Positions 33,120 through 44,585 of a stretch of 64,000 bases of DNA are shown here, one piece after another. How positions within the stretch are numbered: position 1 is the first letter of the stretch; every line of letters starts with the position of its first letter. The position numbers were made by a program, and so were the translations under genes. The stretch comes from Aedes albopictus (taxonomy: Eukaryota; Arthropoda; Insecta; Diptera; Culicidae): positions 340,578,263-340,642,262 of the forward strand of contig NC_085138.1 of the NCBI RefSeq assembly GCF_035046485.1. The letters are read 5' to 3'. The notes below the pieces were generated by a model, which ran no database searches, was not told where the DNA came from, and saw nothing but the letters and a program-made list of their open reading frames with translations.

Positions 33120-35065
33120 AATCGCCAAGTACATCATATTGGGATTCTGAAGAAAGCTTTGGAAAATTCCTGGAGAAATCCCTGCTGTTCTCTTAAGAGG
33201 AATTCCTGAATGAATCCGTGAAGGAATTCCAGGATGATTCCCTGAAGAATTCCTAGAGAAATTTCTGGAAGAATCCCTAAAGGTTTTTCTGGAGAAATTT
33301 CTGAAAAAATAATGCAGGAATTCCTGTAAGAATTTCTGGAGGATTTCTTGAAGGAATTCTCTGAAAAAATTCTGGAAAAATATTTCCGGCTCCCTGGAGG
33401 AATGATTAAAGGAACTCCTCGAGTAAGTTGTGGAAGAATTCCTAGAGGGATTTTTGATGAATATCTGAAGAAATTCATTGACGAATGTCTGGAGGAATTC
33501 CTGAAGATTTTTTTGAGAAATCCGTGGATGAATTCTTTGAGGAATTCATGAAGAATTTTTTAGAGGATTTTCTGGAGCAAAAACTAGGGAAATTTTTATA
33601 GTTTTCCCAGGAGAAATTTCTGGAGAGATTCCTTAAGAAATTCCAGGAAAAAATCAGAAAAAAAAATTTGTAGAAATTCTTGGAGGAATTTCTCGAGGAA
33701 TTCCTGGAAGAGTTCCGGGAGAAATTTCTTCAGAATTTTCTGAAGAAAGCCAAGCAAGAATTTTTTTAGGAATCCTTGCAGAAATTCCTGGAGGAATCCC
33801 TGTAGAAATTCAAGATGGGATTAATGAAGAAATTTTTGAAGGAATTAATGGAGGAATTTCTGGAGAAATTTCCGAAAGAATTCTTTAAGGTATTTTTGCG
33901 AGTTTTGCGGTATTCTGGAGGAATTCCTAGAGAAATTCCTGTATGATTGACTTGAAGAATCTCTGGAGAAATTCCTGGAGGAATCGATGTTTGCATTACG
34001 GGAGGTATTTCTGGATAAATTCCTAAAGATTTTTTAGAGAAATTCATTGAGGAAATCATTTATGAATTCTTAGAGGAATAACTAGAGACATTCCTGGATG
34101 AATTTGTTAAGAAATTTCTGGACAAATATTTAAGGCTTCCTGTACTGGAATGTCGGGAGGAACTCCTCGAGGAATCAGTGAAGGATTTTTTTTGAGCAAT
34201 TTCTGAAGAAACTCATGGATGAATTTCCGGAGAAATTCCTGGATAATTTCCTGGAGAAATCCATGGAGAAATCTCTGGAGGAATTCCTAGGGAAATTCCC
34301 GGGAAAAATTCCTTCAGAATTTTCTGGAGGAATCCGTGAAGGAATTTCTGGAAGAATCCCTGGAGACAATATTGGAGGATTTCTGGCAGAAATTCTTAGA
34401 GAACTTTCTGTAGGAATTCCAGCAGCAATCCCTGGAAGTATTTCATGAGGATTCCATGGATATATCCCTGGAGGACTTCCAAGAAACTTCTCCGAATGTC
34501 CCTCCAGAAATTTCCTCAGGGATTCCTGCAGAAATTCCTCCGGACATTCCAGGAGTTCTTACAAGGAAACCTCCTGGCATTCTTCCAAGGATTCCTGCAT
34601 TAATGCCTTCAGGGATTCCTTCAGAAATTCTTCCAGGAATTTCTCCAGGGTTTCTTCCAGGAAATCCTTCAGGGGTTCGTCAATGAACCTCTGCTGGAAC
34701 TCTTCCAGAAATTTGTCCAGGATTTTCTCCAAATATTTCTTCAGAAATTTCTCCATAAATTCTTTCACGAATTTCTCTACGGATTCCCCCAGAAAATTCT
34801 TCAAGGATTCCTTTAGGAATGCCTCCAGGGATACCTCCTGAAATTCCTCCAGGAAATTCCTTCAATATTTTTTCCAGCAATTACTTTAGTAGTTCCTCCT
34901 GGAAATTCTACAGGACTCCCCCAAGACTCCTCTTCCAGTTTTGAGACCTTTCTTCTTGAATTCTTTCAAGCTCTTCTTTAGTAAAGCCTTCAGGAATTCC
35001 TCCAGAATTATTCAACGAACTCCTCTACAGATTCCTCCAAAAATTCCTCCGCGGATTCTTACAGA
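33120..35065. repeat. degenerate TTCCTGGAGGAATT array with strand switch
   Basis: Units of roughly 12-30 bp (TTCCTGGAGGAATT, GAAATTCCTGGA) dominate until about 34450. From about 34460 to 35065 the complementary form (ATTCCTCCAGGAAATT) dominates, so the array is a large imperfect inverted pair. Collagen-like or Glu/Phe-rich ORFs on both strands come from the repeat. Relics of the same family lie at 61590-62010 and 62840-63010. Confidence 0.75.
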
Positions 35066-35079
35066 TATTTCTCGAGCTG

Positions 35080-36890
35080 GTAAAGTGATTCTCAAAATGA
35101 ACCACGGAATGCTATTCTGATGCGCGAATCACAAAATGGTATATAAAATTCAACTGTGAATGATACAATGAACACCAAGAAGATGCATAGAATTTTAAAA
35201 AGGTGTGTTATGTAAGTATGGTACATTATATACTTTAATGGTCAAGGGAACGTCAAGATAGTGTATGCGTGGCTAGTAATTACAACTTGATTTATATAAT
35301 GCTAAGATGAAGCATGAGATTCGCAGATGGTGTAATCATAAAGATGTTGGTGCTGCATAAACATAAAATTGCATGCGGTAATGAAGGTGCATGATGTCAC
35401 CGTGGTGTATAGGATCTCTAGATAACACTGAGATCATTGGTATGGTGCATGGAATGCTGATATGGAGCATGTCAGTATGATACATTAGAGTTGACATCGT
35501 ACATGAAATGCTATTTCGATATACGTAATTTCATACAATAATGATGGTGCAATAGATGCCTAGATGATATAATGAACGCCACGATTACGCTTGAAAAGCT
35601 TTAGTAATGCATGAAATTTAGCGATGGTGCATGATTTCGCAATTAGACACATATTTTATTCAAATATGGTGTGTGAGATGGTGCAATGAATGCCATAATG
35701 GTGCATGGAAAGCTTTGAAGAAGGTGCATGATGCTAGCTAGTGTGCTGCATTAGTTGTCGCCGTTTTTCAAAGCTTATGATCATGTTGCATTGTTAGGTG
35801 CACGAATTGCAAAAATGGTGCATAGAATACAAAAAAAATGTATATTATGTGATGCTCACGCCATTATGGTGTTTTAGATGCCTAGATCATATCATCGCTG
35901 AAATGGTACTTAACAAGCTGTAATGGTGCATTTCATGATGGTGCACATCAGTATGAGGTATAAGATCTCTAATTGATAAAAAGACATTTCATGAGATCAT
36001 CATAATGCGTGGATACCTACATAGATCATTCTGTGGATATCATGATGGTGCATTGAAAGCTTTGAAGAAGGTGCAATGATGTTAGTGTGCTGTATAAGTC
36101 GTCACTGTTATTCACTGATACTCATTATTTTGTATGGCTGGGTCGTGAGCTAGGTGCACGAATTGCAAAAATGGTGCTTAGAATTCAATGTGGAGCTGAA
36201 GTCACCATGGTTCACGTACATGGAATACAGATTTGGAATACGAAATGCCAAAACGGTGCATGTTTTTCAAATGTGGCGCTGACATCACTGATTAGTTAAA
36301 AGCTGAGACGAGACTCGCGAAGAGGAAAAAAAGCAACGTCAAGTGCAGCCCAACTGAGCTGTCAGTTGTAGCCCGTTTGATTACGTTACCTAAAACGAGG
36401 AAAGTATTGCTATCCGCGATAAGTTCTGAAGCCAAAATTCACTCCGAGCAGCATTTTCTTCTCCTGTACTGTCAAAAATAAATTGAAAACAAAATATTCC
36501 AATGATTACTTTGCTTGGCGATTGTTGGCGATGCAAAATTTCACCTCAACATGATTTTGTGCGTGAATGGGATTCAGTCACACTGCATGTGAGGTGCTGC
36601 GATCACGTACGTGTTTGAACCACCAGCCCAAAACATGATGTCAACACAGATAGGAAGAAGAAAAAAATAACAAAGTGGAGAAAAAGAAGACCGTCTTCGC
36701 GAGTCTCGTCTCAGGTTAAAAGATGTTGCGAGAGATTATTCTAGATGATTCTGAAAACATCATGGTTGTGCATGGGATACTAACAAATTGTATGTGTCAG
36801 TGGTGCATTTGTTGCCACCATAACTCAGTGATTCTCAACATTGCGTGGTAAGATCCAAGGTGCAAGAATTACAAAAATGGTGCATAATTT
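35080..36890. repeat. degenerate GGTGCAT / ATGGTGCA repeat
   Basis: Short motifs (ATGGTGCATGGA, GGTGCATGATG, GAAATGC) recur every 20-60 bp. Some longer segments repeat, such as GGTGCACGAATTGCAAAAATGG near 35800 and 36150. It is interrupted by the MITE at 36303-36714. Confidence 0.65.
36303..36714. mobile_element. 412-bp MITE, 8-bp TSD
   Basis: Perfect inverted ends CTGAGACGAGACTCGCGAAG and CTTCGCGAGTCTCGTCTCAG lie between two copies of GTTAAAAG (36295-36302 and 36715-36722). TSD length points to the hAT group. Non-coding, inserted into the satellite cargo. Confidence 0.85.
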
Positions 36891-36965
36891 TTTTTTTACA
36901 AAAGGGTGGACAAGTGCCCCCCCCTCGCCCCCCCCCCCCTCCCTGTGCACGCTAGTGATTGTTGA

Positions 36966-37563
36966 GAAACGATGAAAAGGGGAAGACTTTATGAACCAGG
37001 CTATCCGAAGTAAATTTTCTGCCCCGATGAAGACGACACCACCGTTGACGATGTGTGATGCTTTGTGGGTTTAAAGTTGATGTTTATGTTGAATAAATTA
37101 AAGTTGATGACTGCTGTGTGTGCCGATGTGCGTTTGTATGTCGTCGTGTCTCTCCCTAGTTCTAGTGCATCTATTGTTTTCCTTCCAGAAGAGTAGTTGA
37201 AATGTAATTTTCTGCAGTAGAACCCGAATAGAGCCATCGTCTCTGTTGACTCTGGCCGGGGCCGGCCGAGGTGCAGCCGAAGGAAGAATTCAGAAACTGT
37301 AGCAAAATCCTGAATCGTGTCGTTTGGTTTGTGCGGTGGTGGTAGGTGACAGCCCTGATGGAAATTTTAAACTTATGGCTCCTGCCATGTGGGACACCAT
37401 CGCATCGTCCGTTCTCGCATGGGGAGATAATTGAGTGAAGCTGTCGTCTTGGTCGTCTTGGTTTACATCCACTAGACTAGACGTAGACACACACACTGTA
37501 CTGTACGTGGATTTCCGCATGTAAGCTGCATGTTGACATTTCCTCTTTTCTGTGTCTTTTCAG
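36966..37563. other. apparently single-copy non-coding sequence
   Basis: No repeat or TIR structure is evident. It ends in a pyrimidine-rich stretch, TTTCCTCTTTTCTGTGTCTTTTCAG, directly before a candidate exon, so it may be intron. Confidence 0.35.
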
Positions 37564-37679
37564 GTAATGTTTGATATCATCAAGGGATTAATCCATATGA
37601 TTGGAGCGGTAAATCTGGGCCACAAGGGGGAAATTGCTTGTGCTTCGATAGCGTATCTCGTGCAGATGATACTAAATAG
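37564..37679 (+). CDS. candidate internal exon of an unidentified host gene
   Basis: A 116-nt stretch follows a strong acceptor (TGTGTCTTTTCAG) and precedes a strong donor (AATAG/GTGAGT). One frame is open from the first base and gives a regular, partly hydrophobic peptide including FDIIKGLIHMIGAVNLGHKG and IACASIAYLVQMILN. The other frames contain stops. Splice signals, an open frame and lack of repeat similarity support a real exon. I do not recognise the family, and no neighbouring exon was found in the window, so flanking introns would be long. Confidence 0.45.
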
Positions 37680-38119
37680 GTGAGTAACAGGTGGCGATAA
37701 GTATGTAGGTACTTGAAATTTAATCAATTTTATCTATTGTTGGTAATGGATTGGAAGATTTGTTTAATGAAGTTGATTACTTTAGTGCAGGTATTTTATC
37801 GAAAAATGGCGCGTGCCGTTCAGAACAGTTGTAAAAGTGGACTAGCTTCGAAAGACTAACACCTTTCTGTATCGTACCATGCGTCTCCATCACTTTGTTT
37901 TATATGCTTCCAGTACTTCTCTGTCATTGCATTGGTTTGCCAATGTTTGCAACCGCGAATGTGCACGGTGACCACAATTGAAAAGCCAACACAATTACTA
38001 TATTTAGCGCAATTTCTGCTAAACGATGTCGTTATGTCATGACCTCTAACGCCATCATCACCGATCCGATGAGCGGCAGCACATTGTGAACAATTACGAC
38101 GTGCTCCATAGATAACGCA
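37680..38119. other. probable intron sequence, no other feature
   Basis: Follows the candidate donor site. No ORF, repeat or inverted ends recognised up to the MITE. Confidence 0.3.
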
Positions 38120-38123
38120 TTAA

Positions 38124-38367
38124 GGACAGACTTTTTAGAATCCCAAAATGGCCGCCACAATGGCCGACTTTGGAACCTACTCACGATTTCGAGCGCACAA
38201 ATCTCTTCGTAAACAAAATCAGCGCACCTGATCTTCTTAATTTAAGCTTATTACAAGTGAGCAAGAACAGAATAATAAAATGCACTGATGTTTGAAGCTT
38301 GCTTCTTGAGATTTGTGCGTCTGAAGTTCTGATGCACTGTTGAAGCGGGATTTCAAGACGTTTGTCC
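38124..38367. mobile_element. 244-bp MITE with TTAA flanks
   Basis: TTAA at 38120-38123 and 38368-38371 bounds GGACAGACTTTTTAGAATCCC... and ...GGGATTTCAAGACGTTTGTCC. It shares the internal GCCACAATGGCC and CTCACGATTT segments with 20398-20619. Confidence 0.7.
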
Positions 38368-38757
38368 TTAACACCGTAAACTATAGGGATGTGCCTAGAG
38401 CTATGTAGATATATGATCTCAGAGAGACGAAGCTGGTTGGTCATGCCACTCGATAGACCCAAAGGCAACTGTGGCTTCTACATATGCATCATCGAGGGTC
38501 ATGTGTGGTCGTCGTGCTGGGGAAAGTTGACCATGGTTATAACAATGCGGACAAAGCGGTTACCGCATACGCGTCGTCAGTGCAAAATATGAAGCTCGCG
38601 GCGGTGAGAATGCGGTGCCACCGCAATAATACGGTAACTGGCGGGTCTTAAATTTTCCACCCAAGACCACCACCATCGGTGACGATGATTTTTCCCATTA
38701 CGCAGATCGAAGGTTTACTCTTTTTTTCCATGCATTCACTGAAACGTGGCTAAGTTA

Positions 38758-38920
38758 ACATCCATAAATTACGTCACGCTATGAGAGGAGAAGGGGCTTT
38801 GACAAAGTTTGATGACCCATGCCAAAAATTTCCAAAAGTTCTCATACTTTAAGTGTGACATAGGGTGGAGGGATTACTAAAAATGGACAGTTTTGCGTGA
38901 CGTAATTTATGGATGCTCCC
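38758..38920. mobile_element. 163-bp MITE (CATCCATAAATTACGTCACGC ends)
   Basis: ACATCCATAAATTACGTCAC at the left is inverted at GTGACGTAATTTATGGATG at the right, over about 22 bases. The outer few bases differ, so the exact ends and TSD are unsure. A fragment with GGTGACGTAATTAATGGACATTCCC lies in the RTE copy near 9550. Confidence 0.65.
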
Positions 38921-39217
38921 TAAAACTGAGTAGGTACTGCGTGAATGAAAGTCGTAACCCACTGGCCATATTGATTAATGCGTTCCATAAAGTACGATTA
39001 CTATGGGGTTGACGGGTCGCTAGGTACTCCAAGCAGAATGCGCAGCAGGGGGAACAGTGACTCTTTCTGTATTTTTACAAACGAAAATTTATCTAAAGGT
39101 TTCACTAATATTGAACAATGTTTCAGAATTGATGGACTCCAATACCTGTACGTTAGGGTGCGGCTTCTATACTGGAAACCTAAATAGAGATATGCAATTT
39201 GTGCAAAAAAAATCGTA

Positions 39218-39287
39218 TTCTGGTGGGATTCGAAGCCACAAGCTGTATTTGCCAGACCGGCGCTTTAACCAATTAAGCCACAGAACA
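39218..39287 (-). mobile_element. tRNA-derived SINE head
   Basis: The minus strand gives GTGGCTTAATTGGTTAAAGC (A box and D arm) and CTTCGAATCCCAC (B box and T arm) with short pairing ends TTCTG/CAGAA. It looks like a tRNA-derived SINE head rather than a standard tRNA gene. Confidence 0.45.
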
Positions 39288-39339
39288 AATAACGATTCCG
39301 AGAAATAGAAAGCTTAACTGGCTCCGTAGCCACATCATT

Positions 39340-40370
39340 TTTTTCCTTTCTCGTTCACCAAAGTGAACTGAAAGGCTATATGTTCATCAAAAAAGAGAAT
39401 TTTCGATAGAAGCGTCGGAGGGTCAAGTCATATATACCAACCAACTCAGTTCGACGAATGAGAAGATGTCTGAATGTGTGTACAGGGGGTGACCAAAATG
39501 TTTGGGATAGGCAACCTTTTTTCTCTCAAAAATATTCAACATGCCGTAACTTGTCATAGAGTGCATCAAAAATTCTCAAATTTTGACTGTTTGTCAACCG
39601 ACTATATGTACACCACTGGTATAAATTTGGGCTCGATTGATTAATCTTTCGCGAAGCTAGAACCGTTCTCGTAAAACACTATTTTTTAGACATTCAATTT
39701 TTAAACTGCCATATGCCCGAAACCAGAGAACCGAATCAAATGAAATATTGAACGTTTATCAACAATATATTGACACTTCACGCGACATTATAAAATGTAT
39801 TATTTTCTCACGACGAATAAAGTTATACCGGTTTAACACTTTCACCGATATAGAGGAAAGTAAGTCTAATTTACAATACCACACAAAAATTACTAAATGT
39901 GTTATTCCTTCAATCCAAATAGACTCTAATATATCTAATTAGAGACATCTTGAGACCAGAATAAAACTAAAATTTAATGACGTTGATGTAAACAAATAAC
40001 TAGCTTTGCGAAATATTAACCAATCGGGTTCAAATTCTTATCAATGATGCACATATAGTAGATGGACAAACAGTCAAAATTTGAGCATTTTTGATGAACT
40101 CTATGAAAAGTTACAGCATGTTGAACTTTTTTGTGAGAGAAAAAAAAAGTTGCCTATCCCAAACATTCTGGCCACCCCCTGTATGTATGTCTGTGCGCGA
40201 AAAGAGTTCACTCACTTGAGACACTTACCATTGGCCGATTTTTCGGATTATAGCTCGAATAGAACCGGAATTTTACCGCAATGTTTGTCAATGAAAATGG
40301 TTCGGTTCGGTCAAGGCGTTCCGAAGTTATGGCCGTTTCAGTGATCCGGACCTGCACCGGTAGAACTGGC
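39340..40370. repeat. dispersed repeat split by a mariner-like element
   Basis: 39340-39480 (CTCGTTCACCAAAGTGAACTGAAAGG...) and 40184-40370 (TCTGTGCGCGAAAAGAGTTCACTCAC...) look like the two sides of one dispersed repeat, joined when the element between the TA duplications is removed. Confidence 0.45.
39483..40181. mobile_element. 699-bp Tc1/mariner-like element with long TIRs
   Basis: CAGGGGGTGACCAAAATG starts the element after TA (39481-39482), and CATTCTGGCCACCCCCTG ends it before TA (40182-40183). Inverted similarity continues inward for about 120 bp (GTTTGGGATAGGCAAC, CAAATTTTGACTGTTTGTC). The middle has no transposase ORF. TA target and CAGGGGGTG ends suggest Tc1/mariner. Confidence 0.75.
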
Positions 40371-40489
40371 CGTATATAAAACTGAACCAAGCCCCATCAT
40401 GCGACACATCAAACTGCGGCGATTTTTATAATTTTCAGCATGGTTGACGAATTTTGTGCGGCAAACATCATTGGAGACCAGAAATTCTA

Positions 40490-41650
40490 CGATATCGGTC
40501 CAAAATTCAAGATGGCGGCTCCAAATTCAAGATGGCGGCTGTTTAATGGTATTTTAGGCTCTAAAGCATGTAATATGGGTATTTTTTGCATGGGGAAGAT
40601 ATCTGTAGTAAAAAAAATGACGACCAGAGTATTGAGGATCGCGAAAATCCAAGATGGCAGCTTTAAATTCAAGATGGTGGCTGTTTATGGTGTTTTAGGC
40701 TCTAAAACTATGCATTATGGGGACTGAAACTATGCATTGTTATGGGGAAGATGTCCGGAGTCCAAATATGGCGATCAAACCATTCAAGTTCTAAAATCCT
40801 GGATGGCGGCTCTAAATTCAAAATGACGGCTATTTAATGATGTTTTAGGCTCTAAAATCATGCATATGGATATATTTCGCATGGGAAAAATGTCTGGACT
40901 CCAAAAATGGCGACCAGAGTATTCAAGACGGCGGTTTTAGAATACAAGATGGCGGATCTTAATTCAAAATGACAGCTGTTTAATGGTGTTTTAGACTCTT
41001 AAACCTTGCAATTTGGGTATATTTTGCATGGGGAAGACGTCTAGAGTCCAAAAAATGGCGACCAGAGTAGTCAAGATGGCTGCCAAAAATCCAAGATAAT
41101 GACTCTAAATTCAAGATGGCGGTTGTTTAATGGTGTTTAAGTCTCTAAAATCGTGCATTATGGGTAAATTTGGTATGGGGAAGATGCTTGTGAAGATGTC
41201 CGGAGTCCAAATGTGACGATCAGAGTACATATTCATGATGATGGTCTGAAATCCAAGATGGCGGCTCTTTAATGGTGTATTTATTGTAGGGAAGTTGTTT
41301 TGACTTAAATAATGGCAGCCATAATATCCAATATGGCGGTCTAAAATCCGAGGTGGTGGCTCCAAATTCAAGACAGCTTCTGTTTAATGGAGTTTTGGGC
41401 CCTGACACCATGCAATATGGGTATATGTATATGATATAGGAAGGATTTCCGGAGTCCAAAAACAGCAACCAGATTAACCAAGATGGCGGTCGAATATCCA
41501 ATAAGGCGGCCGTATGATGGAGTTTTAGGCTCTAAAACCATTCAATATTGGTTTAGCTGGAATGGGGAAGTAGTCTGGAGTCCTACACTAGCGACCAGAA
41601 TTTCAAAGATGACGGACTTAAACTCAAAAAAGCGGCTCATTTTTTTTGTT
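40490..41650. repeat. degenerate tandem array, about 145-bp units
   Basis: AAGATGGCGGCT, TTTAATGGTGTTTTAGGCTCTAAA, GCATGGGGAAGATGTC and GGAGTCCAAAAATGGCGACCAGAG recur in this order. TTTTAGGCTCTAAA-like anchors fall near 40550, 40696, 40846, 40990 and 41135, then again near 41395 and 41524. Units diverge strongly. Confidence 0.7.
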
Positions 41651-41710
41651 TTTAGTTTAAGGCTCAACATAATTGAATTTTTGTTAAACGTTTGAAAGTG
41701 CGATGGGCTC

Positions 41711-41935
41711 TCCAGTTAGCCTAGTGGTTAAGGCTATGGATCGCTAATCCGGAGATGGCGGGTTCGATTTCCGTTTCGGTCGGGAAAATTTTCTCGACTC
41801 CCGGGGCATAGTGCATCATTTTTTTATCTGTATTAACGATATTTCTCGGGACCCACGCTTTACTTCCCTTCTGAGGGAAGAACTCACATTTTGCGAGTTT
41901 GTCGAGAGTGGGATTCAATCCCAGGCAGTCTTGCA
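41711..41935 (+). mobile_element. tRNA-derived SINE
   Basis: The head has TTAGCCTAGTGGTTAAGGC (A box) and GGGTTCGATTTCCG (B box) about 35 bases apart. The body TCGGTCGGGAAAATTTTCTCG is followed by AACTCACATTTTGCGAG and, near 41914, an inverted B-box-like GTGGGATTCAATCCC. It is likely a composite SINE of the kind common in culicine mosquitoes; the family name is not certain. Confidence 0.6.
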
Positions 41936-41939
41936 AAAT

Positions 41940-42900
41940 ATCAGTCTCAGTGCCTGTTTTTCAGCCGAAAATGAATGACTGCGGCGGTCGTTTTCAGTTC
42001 CTCGATGTGAGAACTGACAGAGTCTGAGAGCTCCATTCGTGAGTGACCCAACAAGATCAATTCCCAATCATCCACACACTACTCATGCTGAAAGACCATT
42101 CGTCTCAAGCGGTGGCTTGTGAGAGTGAGTGCCCTATACGCTAGCACGGGTGAAAACACTCAACTACAGAAAATTGAATGGAAATTTAGCCCTGTCAGCT
42201 CTCGCTTTCTGCACGCTGCGTGCGAGTGTGAGTACCTATTTCATTTCGCTCCCGTGTTGCTGATCGGAAAGCAACTTTGACAGGAAAACCAAAACGGAGA
42301 AAATGAAAAAAGCAAAATATCACTATCATAAAGGCCTGTCGAAAAATTGCAGCAATGATCCCAGGTCCTCGGCAGTGATGCAAATTGTTCGTTTTGGTCA
42401 TGGAAAATGCTTATGCAAAATTTGAGATTAATCAAAAAATTCTAACCTAAAGTAAACAAAAAAATATTATTTTCGGTGGCAATGCTCAAAAGAAGCTTCA
42501 GAAATAAAGGATTCACAGTTTATGACCGAAGTTGTTTGGGGAACTATACAGGCTGTATTTATTTAGGCGCTTCCGTTCCGTTATTTTCGAAAAGCAAAAG
42601 ATTTTAGGTTGAGTAAATTTTAAGAAAATGCCGTATCTTCCCAGAAAAAAATCAACATTTATTATTTTTGAAGAATGTCGGAACATCTTCTTACACCAGT
42701 ATCTTCCACAGACCATCCTGAAGACATGGATTGTTAACTTAAACTACTAAAGAAATTCATACAAAAAACCTAAAAGTATACTACCGACACACAGGATATT
42801 TTTACAAGCTATCGTGTGTTCCTGTTATTCTCCAGAGTTGTTCATTTCGTTGCTTCGGAAATAAATTTCTTCTGAAAAATTCTCCAATCCTGCGATGATC
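41940..42900. other. no recognised feature
   Basis: Non-coding sequence, slightly less AT-rich near 42000-42270. No inverted ends or coding frame found. Confidence 0.3.
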
Positions 42901-43699
42901 TTTCAAGGGATTTTTTACAAGTTTTAAATGTACGGTATTTTCTTAGGGGCCGTCCTTATACCAAGTGGACAGAAAAATCGTAATTTTTTACCTTCTAACC
43001 CTCCTCCTAACGTCTTTTCTTTTCTACACTTTTAATTTAATTAAAAATAAACACATAAATCAATTTGCAGTTTGTTTGGGAGCGGCTTGTTGAATAAACA
43101 CTTGAAGTATTTTGTACTTAGCGGAGCTGTCAAACAGTTTTCTAGTTGTCAAAAAATGATATCGAAATAATCTGTTAGAAATTTATTTTTGGTATGAAAA
43201 TAAAGTTCTAAAAATCTAAAAAAAAGTCATAGCGGCTCCCAAAAATGTGCTCTTTTGTATAGACAATTTAACACCCACATTTTTAAGCCATTTAATAAGG
43301 ATTTACTTTTGAATTGCATTCTGAAAATCCGTACAAAATTTATTATTGGTAACTTCCTCGAAAATTGTCTCGGTAAATTGTTTGGAAATTGCTTTAGACA
43401 ATTATTTTGATATTTTTTTTAGTGAATTCGTTTGCAGATACCCCCTTCGGTCATGCATTTATTTTTTGACAATTACTTTAAGATTGAATTACCTGGAAAT
43501 TTTTTTGGCACTCCTTCGGTAATTTCTTTTGGAATTTCTTTGGTAATACGTCTGAAAACTTCTAAAATTCGTTCGAAGCCCACGGCTATATCATATGGAC
43601 TCCACACGATGAGGAACGACAACATCACGCACTCTTCATTCTTCCGTTGACAATAGTATCAGAAAACAACATCGTAGCAATCACAGCATTTAAGATAAT

Positions 43700-43897
43700 T
43701 CTACCTTTTTCTAAAATGATCATAACTTCGTGCAGAATAGCCCGATTTTTTTTCCAAATTTTGTCCAATGATACACAACTAGTTGAGTAACTCAAAGTAA
43801 AAATTTGAAAATATTTGATGTACTTTACGAAAATTGAACATATTTTGAAAAGTGAAAATTTTGACGGTCCCGATCATTTTGTCTATCCCCTGTAGTA
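43700..43897. mobile_element. possible Tc1/mariner-like right-end relic
   Basis: The end GATCATTTTGTCTATCCCCTGTA resembles the terminus style of the 39483-40181 element. No matching left end is visible. Confidence 0.3.
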
Positions 43898-44342
43898 ATA
43901 GTAAATCAGAAAATAATTTTCTGACTCTTTATACATACGCACCCCACAGCAGTCAACACATCCCTTACGTAAAGTTTTTTTTTCCAAAACAGCTAAAAAA
44001 TTGAACAAGTAAATGAGAATACAAAATGTCACTATTTCAAAAATAAAAAAAATAAAAAATACATTTTCCTTTTGATTTTATCGGTAGTGCATTTGCGAAT
44101 ATCTTCAGTATTTTTTTTCAATGTCATCGGCAGTTTTTATTTTCGGTAATTTCATTGGAAATTTTTTTTGCGAATTGCATGGTGAAGCACTTTGGATTTT
44201 TTTTAGAAATTGATCAGACTATTATTTTGCAATTTTTATCCTTTGGAAAGCTACTCTTATGGGAATCAATTTGACACTCACCTTTATATATCATCCGTAT
44301 TTCTTTCGGAAATTTCTTGGGGAGTTTAGGTATTTGCCATTT

Positions 44343-44585
44343 AAATAAAAAGAAAATCGCGTTAAGTACTGTTCCTTTGAATTCCACTAAGAATTTGCAT
44401 CCTTTGACAGATACGTATTTCGACCTCAACTGTATGGTCGTCTTCAGTGTCTCGACTAGTCGAGTCAAGTACAAGACACTGAAGACGACCTTACAGTTGA
44501 GGTCGAAATACGTATCTGTCAAAGGATGCAAATTCTTAGTGGAATTAAAAGGAACAGTACTTAACGCGATTTTCTTTTTATTTAC
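44343..44585. mobile_element. 243-bp palindromic element
   Basis: Arms of about 110 bp (AAAGAAAATCGCGTTAAGTAC... and ...GTACTTAACGCGATTTTCTTT) are nearly perfect inverted copies around GTCTCGACTAGTCGAG near 44450. TATTTGCCATTT occurs just before it (44331-44342) and again about 37 bp after it, possibly a TSD with a short tail. Mirrored ORFs on both strands are palindrome artefacts. Confidence 0.7.

Larger units (their letters stand above)
32979..36957. mobile_element. 4-kb non-coding TIR element with satellite cargo, 8-bp TSD
   Basis: Terminal inverted repeats CACTAGCGTGCGCAGGG (32979-32995) and CCCTGTGCACGCTAGTG (36941-36957) differ at one base. ATTGTTGA occurs exactly outside each end (32971-32978 and 36958-36965). 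G-rich and C-rich runs follow the TIRs. The body is a GGAATTCCT-type degenerate repeat, then a GGTGCAT-type repeat, plus a 412-bp MITE. No transposase remains. TSD length suggests hAT-like mobilisation. Confidence 0.8.

Noticed and set aside
34456..34686. Collagen-like ORF (repeated GIP/EIP)
   Set aside because: Produced by a degenerate short repeat; similar ORFs occur on both strands and in several frames.
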